In this document: positions 45,346 to 53,397 of the stretch, piece by piece
Position numbering within the stretch: position 1 is the first letter of the stretch
Layout of the letters: each line of letters begins with the position of its first letter
Source of the DNA: Lachnospiraceae bacterium
Lineage (GTDB): Bacteria; Bacillota; Clostridia; Lachnospirales; Lachnospiraceae
Length of the DNA: 64,000 bases
Assembly (NCBI GenBank): GCA_910575035.1
Contig: CAJTDL010000013.1
Span: 62,001-126,000 of the forward strand
Direction: 5' to 3'
Translations under genes and position numbers: made by a program
The notes under the pieces: model-generated
What the model saw: the letters and a program-made list of their open reading frames with translations, nothing else
Told to the model about the DNA's origin: nothing
The model's database searches: none

Positions 45346-45363
45346 TAATGTCTGGTCCGGCTT

Positions 45364-45681
45364 CTATCCAGATGGATGCCCCCATGTGTCTGGAGCCGGC
45401 AAAGCGGCCTGTTCTTTTTTAAAGTTACTGGATTTGAGACGCACAAGGAATAAGATGCCTTTTTCCATCATCCGGATAAAGGCTGCGGTGGACGGGTATC
45501 CCCTGTCCATGACAACCAGGAACGGCTGGGATATGCCGACTGTTCCTGGCACACGGTCAATCTGTTCTTCTGCAAGCCGCATTTCATCAAACTTGCATTT
45601 ACGGCAGTCACTCTCCAGGATCATCCTGTTCATGACGTCATACAGACATCCAAACCCTATGGATGCCTGGGGCTTTGTCAT
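45364..45681 (-). pseudogene. IS4-type transposase fragment
   Basis: A 105-residue open frame with the DDE transposase middle region: QPFLVVMDRGYPSTAAFIRM (second catalytic Asp) and GILFLVRLKSSNFKKEQ. The N-terminal and C-terminal thirds, including the other acidic residues, are missing, and no terminal inverted repeats are seen. It abuts the PD-(D/E)XK fragment, so an old insertion probably truncated that gene. Confidence 0.75.
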
Positions 45682-45725
45682 TTAAAAAGAAAGAACCGAT
45701 AACCACAAGGAAATTTCCTTAAATC

Positions 45726-46370
45726 CTATTTTCGTTTACGGTAAGCAATAACAGCAATCTTGTACGACACAAACTCAATCGCACACCCCGCCGCAATGCT
45801 GGTTGCAATAACCACGCTTTGATTTACCATTACCGACTGAATGAAATCAGATAAGGCGGTTATAAAGGACGGAATAATAACTAACGCCATTACTATGAGA
45901 AATGGAAATAGCGCCCATTTTTTCGCTTTTGTATATCCCATTTTGAAAAATAGAGGCATCTGTATTCCTGTTATTACAGAAAAAATCAAAAACGACAAAC
46001 CAAATCCAAGCATTACGTCTGACGTATTAACACTAATACTTCGGTATAGTGAAAACCCAAAATGTAATACAATAACTGCCAAAAACGATACAAGGTAATT
46101 TAGAAACATGAAAAAATACCGTCCCCAAACAATGTCTGTTAAACTGACAGAAACAGAACCATATAATTTGTCGAGATTATTTTTTTCCTGTATTGCAAAA
46201 ATATTAGAAGCTTGTAATGCTATGAACCATGCTCCTGTAATACACAATACAGTAATGGGTGAGCCTATAAATCCGAACATTAAAACGATTGCGATTAGCG
46301 ATAAATACGAAACAGCCTGTGTTTTCATCGTGAAAAAGTCCAGTTTTGTAATTCTCAAAAATCCCGTCAT
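45726..46370 (-). CDS. ABC-2 type transporter permease
   Basis: 214 residues with six hydrophobic segments, the ABC-2 permease layout; seen are FLRITKLDFFTMKTQAVSYL at the N-terminus, QASNIFAIQEKNNLDKLYGS near 53 (the soluble loop usual in these exporters) and WGRYFFMFLNYLV. Its ATG overlaps the ATPase stop by 4 nt (ATGA), so they are coupled. With the ATPase and GntR regulator it forms an AT-rich cassette unlike its neighbours in base use, suggesting transfer. The substrate is unknown; peptide or antibiotic export is usual for such YtrA-linked sets. Confidence 0.82.
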   Translation of the reverse strand: MTGFLRITKLDFFTMKTQAVSYLSLIAIVLMFGFIGSPITVLCITGAWFIALQASNIFAIQEKNNLDKLYGSVSVSLTDIVWGRYFFMFLNYLVSFLAVIVLHFGFSLYRSISVNTSDVMLGFGLSFLIFSVITGIQMPLFFKMGYTKAKKWALFPFLIVMALVIIPSFITALSDFIQSVMVNQSVVIATSIAAGCAIEFVSYKIAVIAYRKRK

Positions 46371-47227
46371 TTTTTTACGCCTCCTTTACTAATGCAAATA
46401 ACAATATCGTCAATTGTGGGGGTGTCAAGAATACAATGCCTACATTGTGCCATGTCTTTAGTACCGACAAGACCCTCAAACCCTATATCTGTTTTTCGCA
46501 ACCCAACAATATTCTTTTCAATTTCTGGTGTGAGGTCTTGTGGCCTGCCTTTGACGAAACGATAACTGTCTAACAAATCTTCCATACTCCCCGTAAAAAT
46601 CAAATTGCCTTGATTGATAAATGTAATATAATCGGCAACTTGCTCTAAATCAGAAGTGATATGAGTAGAGAATAAAACACTTCTTTCTCCGTCTTTTATA
46701 TAATCTTGCAAAATTTCCAATAACTCATCGCGGGTAACTGGGTCAAGTCCACTTGTTGGCTCATCGAGCATAAGTAACTTTGCATTATGTGAAAACGCAC
46801 AAGCAAGCATTAGTTTCATTTGCATACCGCGCGATAGTTCTCCAACTTTTTTGTTTTGCGGTAAGTCAAAACGTTTAAGCATATCAGTAAAAATATCATG
46901 TCGCCAGTCATTGTAAAAAATAGATACTGCTTTTTCTGTATCTTTCACGGTCCAGCTATCCATATAAAAAATGTTATCAAAAACAGTGCCAATATCCTGC
47001 TTTAGTTCTTTTTCACTAACTACATGATCTTTGCCAAAAACCAAAATCTCGCCAGTATCTTTTTCAAGCATATTGAGAATAAGTTGTATTGTTGTTGTCT
47101 TTCCTGCACCATTCGGACCGACAAGCCCCATAATATACCCTTGTGGCAACGTGAAGCTAATATTATTCAGCGTAAAATCATGAAAACTCTTGCATACATT
47201 TTTCAATTCTAAACACTTTTCACTCAT
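46367..47227 (-). CDS. ABC transporter ATP-binding protein
   Basis: 286 residues. Walker A GLVGPNGAGKTTTIQL near 34-46, Q-loop region, signature VGELSRGMQMKLMLACAFS near 130, Walker B LLMLDEPTSGLDPVTRDEL near 152, and switch His in VLFSTHITSDLEQ. The C-terminal 70 residues are an accessory domain seen in ABC-2 drug or bacteriocin exporters. It starts inside the last codons of the GntR gene (8-nt overlap) and overlaps the permease by 4 nt: one transcript for all three. Confidence 0.92.
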   Translation of the reverse strand: MSEKCLELKNVCKSFHDFTLNNISFTLPQGYIMGLVGPNGAGKTTTIQLILNMLEKDTGEILVFGKDHVVSEKELKQDIGTVFDNIFYMDSWTVKDTEKAVSIFYNDWRHDIFTDMLKRFDLPQNKKVGELSRGMQMKLMLACAFSHNAKLLMLDEPTSGLDPVTRDELLEILQDYIKDGERSVLFSTHITSDLEQVADYITFINQGNLIFTGSMEDLLDSYRFVKGRPQDLTPEIEKNIVGLRKTDIGFEGLVGTKDMAQCRHCILDTPTIDDIVICISKGGVKK

Positions 47228-47600
47228 GGTTTACCTCCAACAAAAGCCGTAGTAGTTTAATAAGTTCTTCGTCGGGTATAGAAGCCCGTTCAGCCGCTAA
47301 TATTGCGTTATTAAGATTTTTCTCTACCTCTTGTATTAGCTGTTCCCGAATGAGATTTGACCCACTTGACATTACAAAAAATCCTTTACCTTGACGGCTT
47401 GTAATAAAGCCTTCTTCTTCCAATTCGTTGTATGCTCGTGTAGTAGTTAATACACTTATTTTCAAATCTCTTGCCAACTGACGAAGTGAGGGTAGCATTT
47501 CATCTTCCTCAAGCTCTCCCGACAAAATTTGTTCCTTTACCTGCTCTTTTATCTGTGCATAAATCGGCAAGTCTGAACTGTTCGATATTACAATGTGCAA
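47220..47600 (-). CDS. GntR (YtrA-type) transcriptional regulator
   Basis: 126 residues, short like YtrA regulators. Winged helix: LPIYAQIKEQVKEQILSGEL, LPSLRQLARDLKISVLTTTR and AYNELEEEGFITSRQGKGFF; then a short dimerisation helix in place of the large ligand domain of other GntR proteins. Start is TTG 47600 with GGAGGGG 7 nt upstream; the longer frame to 47741 covers the promoter. YtrA regulators usually repress the ABC transporter they are encoded with, which fits this operon. Confidence 0.88.
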   Translation of the reverse strand: MHIVISNSSDLPIYAQIKEQVKEQILSGELEEDEMLPSLRQLARDLKISVLTTTRAYNELEEEGFITSRQGKGFFVMSSGSNLIREQLIQEVEKNLNNAILAAERASIPDEELIKLLRLLLEVNHE

Positions 47601-47639
47601 ACAATCACCCCTCCCAACTGTATTATTTATTGCATATAC

Positions 47640-47668
47640 AGTATATACAGAAATGACACGCGTGTCAA
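47640..47668 (-). promoter_or_regulatory. Promoter of the GntR-ABC cassette with two dyads
   Basis: Minus strand TTGACA (47668-47663), 17-nt spacer, TATACT (47645-47640). TGACACGCGTGTCA, a 14-bp perfect palindrome, overlaps the -35. A second dyad, CTGTAT...ATAATACAG, lies across and just past the -10, the place expected for a YtrA-type operator. Confidence 0.7.
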
Positions 47669-47784
47669 TAGTGTCAGGAAGAAAAATTCGGCAAAAATCG
47701 GAATTACATTGCTTGATAGTCGGAATTGTGCGGGGATTCATTTTATGCTTTCCGAACTATACAATACAGTAGAGGTGAAGAATT

Positions 47785-48134
47785 ATGCCGAATGATGTCT
47801 TAGAAAGGGTGGAGCGCGGTTAAGGGCAGTCCGAAAGGAACGAGGATACACACAGGAACGGTTGGCAGAGCTGACAAAGCTCTCCACCCGTCATATCGCA
47901 GGCATTGAAAAGGGAGAAGCAAATCCGTCATTTGAGGTGCTTTATACGATCATAACGGCGCTTGGAACTTCCTTTGACGCGATCTTTAATCCGGCGGATG
48001 AACAGGCGGAGCGCGAAATCCAGGAAATTGCAGGGCTTTACCAGGCCTGCCCGGAACAGGGGCGGCGGATAATTTTAGCGGCAAATCGTGCAATGGTACA
48101 TGAAATAATGGATAAGGATAAAAGTGGGCAGTAG
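47785..48134 (+). pseudogene. XRE-type regulator gene with a 1-nt frameshift
   Basis: From ATG 47785 the frame reads MPNDVLERVERG and stops at 47820-47822. The next frame from about 47811 continues the expected protein: GARLRAVRKERGYTQERLAE, LTKLSTRHIAGIEKGEANPS and FEVLYTIITALGTSFDAIFN. Adding one base in GGGTGGAGC near 47810 would restore LERVGARLRAVRKE and a complete HTH_3 protein of about 116 residues. No ATG, GTG or TTG in the second frame precedes 47862, which is already inside the HTH. A GAGGTGAAG ribosome site precedes the ATG, so the lesion appears recent (or is a sequencing error). Confidence 0.75.
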
Positions 48135-48141
48135 TAAGTGT

Positions 48142-48176
48142 GAGCCGGAGGGAAAGAAGTAATTTCCCTCCGGCTC
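48142..48176. terminator. Strong hairpin after the XRE pseudogene
   Basis: GAGCCGGAGGGAAA (48142-48155) pairs perfectly with 48163-48176 over 14 bp with a 7-nt loop. It begins 7 nt after the XRE stop codon. It fits a terminator in place and strength, but the run of U is absent on both strands. Confidence 0.55.
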
Positions 48177-48211
48177 TAAACCATTGTGTAGATTGCGGTT
48201 TTTTCATTGGG

Positions 48212-48406
48212 TTACTTGGATTTATCAAGTTTATAATCCTGCATATTTATGGCAAAAATTGTGAATGTGCTGCCCAAGAAAGCCGATACAATTTTAGATA
48301 CGGCAAGCCAGCCTGGAACATGAAATGCTGGGTCTAATTTTTCAACAGTCATCGGATTGAGGGTGCAATGAACATCAATCGTGTTTGGCTTAGGTGCCTG
48401 ATACAC
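48212..48406 (-). CDS. Small unrecognised ORF, possibly 5'-truncated
   Basis: 64 residues from GTG 48406, with one hydrophobic stretch (WLAVSKIVSAFLGSTFTIFA) and a polar N-terminal half. The open frame continues upstream to about 48440 as LILVWLGGVYQAPK, a second hydrophobic stretch, and is then cut by a stop close to the IS3 remnant, so this may be the tail of a longer membrane protein. No good ribosome site is seen. I do not recognise the family, and it may not be expressed. Confidence 0.3.
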   Translation of the reverse strand: MYQAPKPNTIDVHCTLNPMTVEKLDPAFHVPGWLAVSKIVSAFLGSTFTIFAINMQDYKLDKSK

Positions 48407-48445
48407 TCCACCCAGCCAAACAAGGATGAGTCTATGCCCCGGGCA

Positions 48446-49095
48446 TCAGTCCCCAGCACTAACCCCTGTGACAAAGCCTTTCGGCGCATATGCTTCCTTG
48501 TACTGCTGCGGCGTAAGGTATTTCAGCGAATATGCGGGCCGTGCAGTATTGAAGAACGTGATGTATGCCGCCACTTCCTGCCCAGCGGGGCTCTCTCCAG
48601 TGAGATGGAGGTCCATGAAGATTTCCGCTTTGATCCATCCGTTGATGAACTCCATCGCCGCATTGTCTGTTGGTGTCCCGGCTCTTGACATTAGCCCAGA
48701 CGGATTTTGGCATTCAGCCATCTGTATCCATGAGAAGGATAACGGAGATGGTATTCTTCGAACAGCGCCAGGTTGCTGAGTAATGCTTTTGTACGCTCTG
48801 GCAGGAAAGTCACCTGACAGCTTCAGTATCACTGGATATTCCCGCTGTCGATAGGAAGATACTCCTTCTCCACACCGCTTCCTTTCACTGGGTAGCCTTT
48901 TTTTAAGCGGGCTTCGTTTATCCATGCCATGGCAAGGGCATCAATGGGATCTTCTTTTGGCATGGATTCATATTCTTTGAGGCTTGGATCCTTTGGGTCC
49001 TCGATAGGCTGTGTGACGTTCCTGGTCTTCTTCCCACGCGTCCTGGGCGGAAGGCTGTTTCGGCACGGTAAAGGCGGATGGTACTGCTTGTCCAC
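48446..49095 (-). pseudogene. Decayed IS3-type transposase (orfB) remnant
   Basis: Two overlapping frames hold pieces of one transposase. The 48829-49095 frame has DPSLKEYESMPKEDPIDALA and INEARLKKGYPVKG, the link between orfA and orfB of IS3-type elements. The 48446-48925 frame has MSRAGTPTDNAAMEFINGWI and AYITFFNTARPAYSLKYLTP, the end of the rve domain with the last catalytic Glu region. The middle, with the first two Asp residues, is scrambled or lost. No terminal repeats were found. Inactive. Confidence 0.75.
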
Positions 49096-49436
49096 GGATG
49101 ATATTTCCTTTGTACATAGATTATATCATCATGTCCAATTTTTGCACCCCCTTGTCCAGTTTTAGTTTACCACTTCCAAATGGATCTTCAGATTATTGAA
49201 CATATAAAAGAAAAGTTACAGGCGGTTTTTAATTGCCGACAGATAGATGATAAAATTATGCGGTTAAAATATCACATTGAAATGTTTGACAAAAAACTAC
49301 AGACGAAAAAGATAAAGAATAACCGGCAATAATAATTCGATATACTAGTAGTCAACTGATGGTTGAATTAGAGAATCAACCAATAGTTCCTTCCAAAAAA
49401 ATGCTTATTGTGTATGATAAAACTAGGAGGTAAGAT
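49096..49436. other. AT-rich gap with one small ORF
   Basis: 341 nt between the IS3 remnant and the XRE regulator. The first part (to about 49175) still looks like IS-flank sequence. The rest is AT-rich and contains a 50-codon frame at 49180-49332. AGGAGG at 49426-49431 is the ribosome site of the following gene. No promoter of good quality was fixed. Confidence 0.5.
49180..49332 (+). CDS. Small basic ORF, perhaps a gene remnant
   Basis: 50 residues, MDLQIIEHIKEKLQAVFNCR followed by a Lys-rich helix (MRLKYHIEMFDKKLQTKK) and an Asn/Lys/Gln tail. It has the composition of a coiled-coil tail, as found at the end of larger mobile-element proteins. No ribosome site precedes the ATG. I do not recognise it; it may be the end of a truncated gene. 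Confidence 0.25.
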   Translation: MDLQIIEHIKEKLQAVFNCRQIDDKIMRLKYHIEMFDKKLQTKKIKNNRQ

Positions 49437-49910
49437 ATGAATCAAGAAAAAATCGGAAAATTTATTGCTGAATGTCGTAAAGAAAAAAATCTTACTCAGT
49501 TACAGCTGGCAGAAAAGCTTAACATTAGTAATAGGGCTGTTTCAAAATGGGAAACAGGAAAAAGCTGTCCAGATGTATCGATAATGATGGAGCTATGTGA
49601 CATTCTTGGAATAAATGTAAACGAATTGTTATCAGGAGAAAGGATTATAATGGAAAATTATCAAAAAAAGGCAGAACAAAATTTGGCGGAATTACAGAAA
49701 CAAAAAGAGCAAGCAAACAAGATGAAAAGAAAATTGGAAATATTATGGGGAGTGATTACAATTATTCTATGTCCAGTTCATTTAGCTATAAATTATTTTT
49801 ATCCTGAAAATCAAGGAACATATATTGGTTGGGTGATTTTGATAATAGGGGTTCTTTTATTTGTACCATATTTTTTTAAATATTACAAAGTAGAATTTAA
49901 ATTGAAATAA
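49437..49910 (+). CDS. XRE family regulator with C-terminal membrane segments
   Basis: 157 residues. N-terminal HTH_3: IGKFIAECRKEKNLTQLQLA, KLNISNRAVSKWETGKSCPD and LCDILGINVNELLSG. A charged helix (about 75-98) leads to two membrane spans (about 99-116 and 128-147). Such membrane-tethered XRE proteins are common in Clostridia. AGGAGG lies 5 nt before the ATG. The gene is intact and AT-rich, unlike the flanking housekeeping genes, consistent with acquired DNA. Its target is unknown. Confidence 0.85.
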   Translation: MNQEKIGKFIAECRKEKNLTQLQLAEKLNISNRAVSKWETGKSCPDVSIMMELCDILGINVNELLSGERIIMENYQKKAEQNLAELQKQKEQANKMKRKLEILWGVITIILCPVHLAINYFYPENQGTYIGWVILIIGVLLFVPYFFKYYKVEFKLK

Positions 49911-50538
49911 GTTACTAACTGATATATTTGAACTTTTTTTGTAAAGAAAAGCCAAATTCCTATCTATCGGGCAGGTAAATATATCATCAAAGAGCCAGGC
50001 ACATAGATGCAGAGCCGATAAACATACAGGCGGTTTTACCGTTGGTCAAGCGACTTTGGGCAATACCTTGAAGGCATGGCGGACAGGGAGCGGCAGACAG
50101 AGGTAAAGACTGTTGCTGATTTACCGGATATTTTATCAGCTTTAAGGATGGACAGGGGGAACACCATGAACTGGAAGTCCACTTAACGGACGAAGCAAGC
50201 GGGCGGCTTCACTTTGCCGTGGCGAGCGATAAGCTTTCGGACTGTCTTATTGTGCAGTTGGAGGACTATATGAAAGAATATCTCAGCAAAGATAAGGATC
50301 TCCTGGTAAAAAAGCGATGCCCTCTTTTCTGGCACCGCTTTTTCATGTTTTACAATTACTTACAGTTACATCCGTTCTTATATCTCCATCATCAGAAGTA
50401 ATGTAACCATCCGATGCATATTTGTTTTTCCTAATGGAATTCATATCAAATGGATTTACCGAAAGTTCTGCATTTTTTCAAAATTCCCTTGCTTTCTTTT
50501 CCTGTCTGGCTCTCTTGCATACAGGATTGTCTTCTCTT
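49911..50538. other. Gap with mobile-element gene debris
   Basis: 628 nt between the XRE gene and ilvA. It is AT-rich to about 49965, then carries a higher-GC block (about 49985-50320) of broken coding sequence, then about 200 nt that hold only the ilvA 3' flank. No terminator for ilvA stood out. Confidence 0.5.
49990..50401 (+). pseudogene. Broken gene fragments, unrecognised, mobile-element type
   Basis: Codon-biased stretches in different frames form parts of one protein: DRERQTEVKTVADLP, then after a one-base slip near 50128-50132 GYFISFKDGQGEHHELEVHL, TDEASGRLHFAVASDKLSDC and LIVQLEDYMKEYLSKDKDL. Beyond about 50310 the frame turns to unrelated hydrophobic sequence. The style (short acidic accessory domain, GC unlike the flanks) recalls conjugative-element cargo genes, but I cannot name the family. 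It has no start and is not functional. Confidence 0.5.
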
Positions 50539-51750
50539 TTACAGATTTGTCCGTACCAGCTTCGGCTTATAATTCTCCCTCTCTAATGCGCCCATAATCT
50601 GCTTCTTATGCTCCGTCCCAAAGGCCTCCATGGTAATCCGCAGTTCCACTGCCGCATTCCGGTTGGTGGTCACAAACTGGTTATGCTCCAATTTAATTAC
50701 ATTCCCCTGCTCTTTGGCAATAGTATCCGCTACCTTGCTCAATTCCCCTGGCTTGTCCGGCAGCAGCACTGACACGGTAAAGATCCTGTCGCGGAAGATC
50801 AGCCCCTGCTGTACGACAGAGGACATGGTAATTACATCCATATTCCCTCCGCTTAGGATCGATACCACGCGCTTCTTCTTCACATTTAAATGCTGCAGCG
50901 CAGCCACTGTCAGAAGCCCCGAATTTTCCACGATCATCTTATGGTTTTCCACCATATCCAAAAACGCCACAATCAGCTCGTCGTCCTCCACCGTAATGAT
51001 CTGATCCAGGTTCTCCTGGATATAAGGGAAAATCTGCTCCCCAGGCGTCTTTACTGCTGTCCCGTCTGCAATGGTGTTCACCCCTGGCAGCGTCACGACC
51101 TTCCCAGCCTCAAAGGATTTCTGCATGCAATTGGCTCCTGCAGGCTCCACGCCAATCACCTGGATTTTTGGGTTCAAAAGCTTCGCCAGGGCAGAAACGC
51201 CTGTGGCAAGCCCGCCACCTCCAATGGGCACTAAAATATACTCCACCAACGGCAAATCCTTAAAGATCTCCATGGCAATAGTTCCCTGCCCGGTAGCCAC
51301 CGCAAGGTCATCAAAGGGATGGATAAAGGTATACCCTTTCTCCTCCGCCAGCTCATATGCCCTCTGACAAGCCTCATCATACACATCCCCATAGAGCACT
51401 ACCTCTGCCCCATAGCTTTTGGTACGGTTCACCTTAATCAAAGGCGTGGTGGTTGGCATCACAATCACCGCCTTGGCGCCAAAGCACTTGGCCGCATAAG
51501 CCACTCCCTGGGCATGGTTCCCAGCAGAAGCTGTGATCAGCCCCTTTCCCCGTTCCTCCTCTGTCAAAGTGCTGATCTTATAGTAAGCCCCCCGCAGCTT
51601 ATAAGCTCCTGTAAACTGCATATTTTCTGGCTTTAAGTACACCTTATTTCCTGTCCGCTCACTAAAATAATTACTGTAGATCAGCTCTGTATTCAGCGTC
51701 ACCTCTTTTACAATTTCACTGGCTTCCTCAAATTTTTCCAAGGTTAACAT
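50539..51750 (-). CDS. ilvA: Threonine ammonia-lyase with ACT domain
   Basis: PLP enzyme deaminating threonine to 2-oxobutyrate. 403 residues: the catalytic Lys is in FTGAYKLRGAYYKI near 50, SAGNHAQGVAYAA near 75, Gly loop PIGGGGLATGVSALA near 180, and VSILSGGNMDVITM near 300. A C-terminal ACT domain (about 325-403, FTVSVLLPDKPGELSKVAD) is of the short type seen in both catabolic and biosynthetic Firmicutes enzymes, so either role is possible. GAGGA lies 5 nt before the ATG. It is a single gene at the edge of the accessory region. Confidence 0.92.
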   Translation of the reverse strand: MLTLEKFEEASEIVKEVTLNTELIYSNYFSERTGNKVYLKPENMQFTGAYKLRGAYYKISTLTEEERGKGLITASAGNHAQGVAYAAKCFGAKAVIVMPTTTPLIKVNRTKSYGAEVVLYGDVYDEACQRAYELAEEKGYTFIHPFDDLAVATGQGTIAMEIFKDLPLVEYILVPIGGGGLATGVSALAKLLNPKIQVIGVEPAGANCMQKSFEAGKVVTLPGVNTIADGTAVKTPGEQIFPYIQENLDQIITVEDDELIVAFLDMVENHKMIVENSGLLTVAALQHLNVKKKRVVSILSGGNMDVITMSSVVQQGLIFRDRIFTVSVLLPDKPGELSKVADTIAKEQGNVIKLEHNQFVTTNRNAAVELRITMEAFGTEHKKQIMGALERENYKPKLVRTNL

Positions 51751-51831
51751 CGATTCCTCACACTCCTATATTTTCTTAAACTCTTCTTATACCGCTTTTC
51801 CAATCCAAAATTCCACAAGCTGCCTCCCATA

Positions 51832-53355
51832 TTATACCCCTGCGGCTTCCCTCTCCTCCTCTGTCGCAAACAGTGCATTCACAAACTGCTCCGAATCAAA
51901 TTTCTGCAGGTCGTCAATCGTCTCCCCCACGCCAATATATTTCACCGGAACACCCAATTCCGACTGGATTGCCACTGCAATCCCTCCCTTGGCCGTCCCA
52001 TCCATCTTGGTCAGCACAATCCCTGTAATATCCGCCACTTCTGCAAACTGCTTCGCCTGTGCCAGCGCATTCTGTCCTGTGGTTCCATCCAGCACCACCA
52101 GGGTTTCCCGGAAAGCTCCCGGATACTCCTTCTCCAAAATCCGATGAATCTTCCGCAATTCCTCCATCAGATTCTTCTTATTATGGAGGCGCCCTGCCGT
52201 ATCGCACAGCAGCACATCCGCATTCCGGGCTTTCGCCGCAGCCACCGCGTCATACACCACAGCTCCTGGGTCTGCCCCTTCCTGCCCGCCAATCATTTCC
52301 ACACCTGCACGGTTTGCCCATTCATTGAGCTGATCCCCAGCCGCCGCACGGAAGGTATCCGCAGCCGCAATCACCACCCGTTTCCCCTGGTCTTTCAATT
52401 TCCCTGCCAGCTTTCCAACGGTTGTGGTCTTCCCCACGCCATTCACCCCAATCACCAGCACCACCGACTTCTCCTCTTCAAACCGGTAAGCCGTCTCCCC
52501 TACATACATCTGCTCCTTAATACTGGAAATCAAATGCTCCTTACATTCCGCCGGATCCTTGATATGCAGCTCCTTCACCTTTGCCTTTAGATTTTCAATA
52601 ATCTCCGTGGTAGCATGAACCCCCAAATCCCCCATAATCAAAATTTCTTCAATTTCCTCATAAAAGTCTTCATCTATACTAGAAAAACTGCTGAAAATCG
52701 CGTCAATCCCTGATACAATATTATTCCTGGTCTTCGCCAACCCCTTCACCAATCGGCTAAAAAACCCTTTCTTCTCCTGGCTTTCCCCTTCCTGGTTCCC
52801 CTCTGCTTTATTGGCTTTCCGATTCCTCCAGAATCCTCCCTTTTTCTCCCCTGCATCCCCTTCCTTTTCTGCGCTCTCATTTGGCAATATAAGGCTTTCT
52901 TCCCTTATATCAGCCTTGGGCGATTCTGAATCTTCTCCATTCTCTCCTTCAACAGAACTGGCACTGGCTGCATTTTCCCCTCTATCAGAACCTGCATGGA
53001 TCCTGTTTTCCCCATCCTGCCATGTGCCCGGATCTGGCTGAAACGTTTTTTCACCCTGTGTTTCCGCATTAGAGCCTGGAAAAGCTGCATCTTCTCCATT
53101 TATTTGTCCAGCAGGGCTTGGAAAAGCTGCATTTTCCCCATTCCCCCATGCATCAGATCCCGGCATTGCCGCATCTTCTTTATTATTTTGTCCAGCTGAT
53201 CCTGGAGAAACTGCATCTTCCTCAGACAAAACAGGCGCCATCTCTTCCCCTGAACCTAAATCTTCAGATAAATTGGGCTCTATTCCCATCCCCCCATCAT
53301 TCTCTATATTCTCTTCCTCTTTTTTCTTTCCCTTTCTTTTCTTCCAAAACAGCAC
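51832..53355 (-). CDS. ftsY: Signal recognition particle receptor FtsY
   Basis: GTPase that receives SRP-ribosome complexes at the membrane. About 507 residues; the NG domain occupies the last 300: GVNGVGKTTTVGKLAGKLK (G1), AADTFRAAAGDQLNEWA, DTAGRLHNKKNLMEELRKI (G3), LTKMDGTAKGGIAVA (G4) and KYIGVGETIDDLQKFD. The acidic A domain (about 20-190) is built from degenerate repeats (GENAAFPS, GEDAAFPGS, NKEDAAMPGS). I choose GTG 53355 because AGGAG lies 7 nt upstream and gives MLFWKKRKGKK; TTG 53373 has no ribosome site. It follows smc by 42 nt. Confidence 0.93.
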   Translation of the reverse strand: MLFWKKRKGKKKEEENIENDGGMGIEPNLSEDLGSGEEMAPVLSEEDAVSPGSAGQNNKEDAAMPGSDAWGNGENAAFPSPAGQINGEDAAFPGSNAETQGEKTFQPDPGTWQDGENRIHAGSDRGENAASASSVEGENGEDSESPKADIREESLILPNESAEKEGDAGEKKGGFWRNRKANKAEGNQEGESQEKKGFFSRLVKGLAKTRNNIVSGIDAIFSSFSSIDEDFYEEIEEILIMGDLGVHATTEIIENLKAKVKELHIKDPAECKEHLISSIKEQMYVGETAYRFEEEKSVVLVIGVNGVGKTTTVGKLAGKLKDQGKRVVIAAADTFRAAAGDQLNEWANRAGVEMIGGQEGADPGAVVYDAVAAAKARNADVLLCDTAGRLHNKKNLMEELRKIHRILEKEYPGAFRETLVVLDGTTGQNALAQAKQFAEVADITGIVLTKMDGTAKGGIAVAIQSELGVPVKYIGVGETIDDLQKFDSEQFVNALFATEEEREAAGV

Positions 53356-53397
53356 AAAAACACTCCTTTCCAAAACATTTCCTTTATAATGCCCCCC

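Noticed and set aside
47601-47741. 47-residue extension of the GntR regulator
   Set aside because: This stretch holds the consensus promoter and the palindromes, and lacks a ribosome site; YtrA-type proteins start near the TTG chosen.
48142-48176. Hairpin as a phage or conjugative attachment site
   Set aside because: No second copy or integrase is present, and a 14-bp stem just after a stop codon is better explained as a transcript end.
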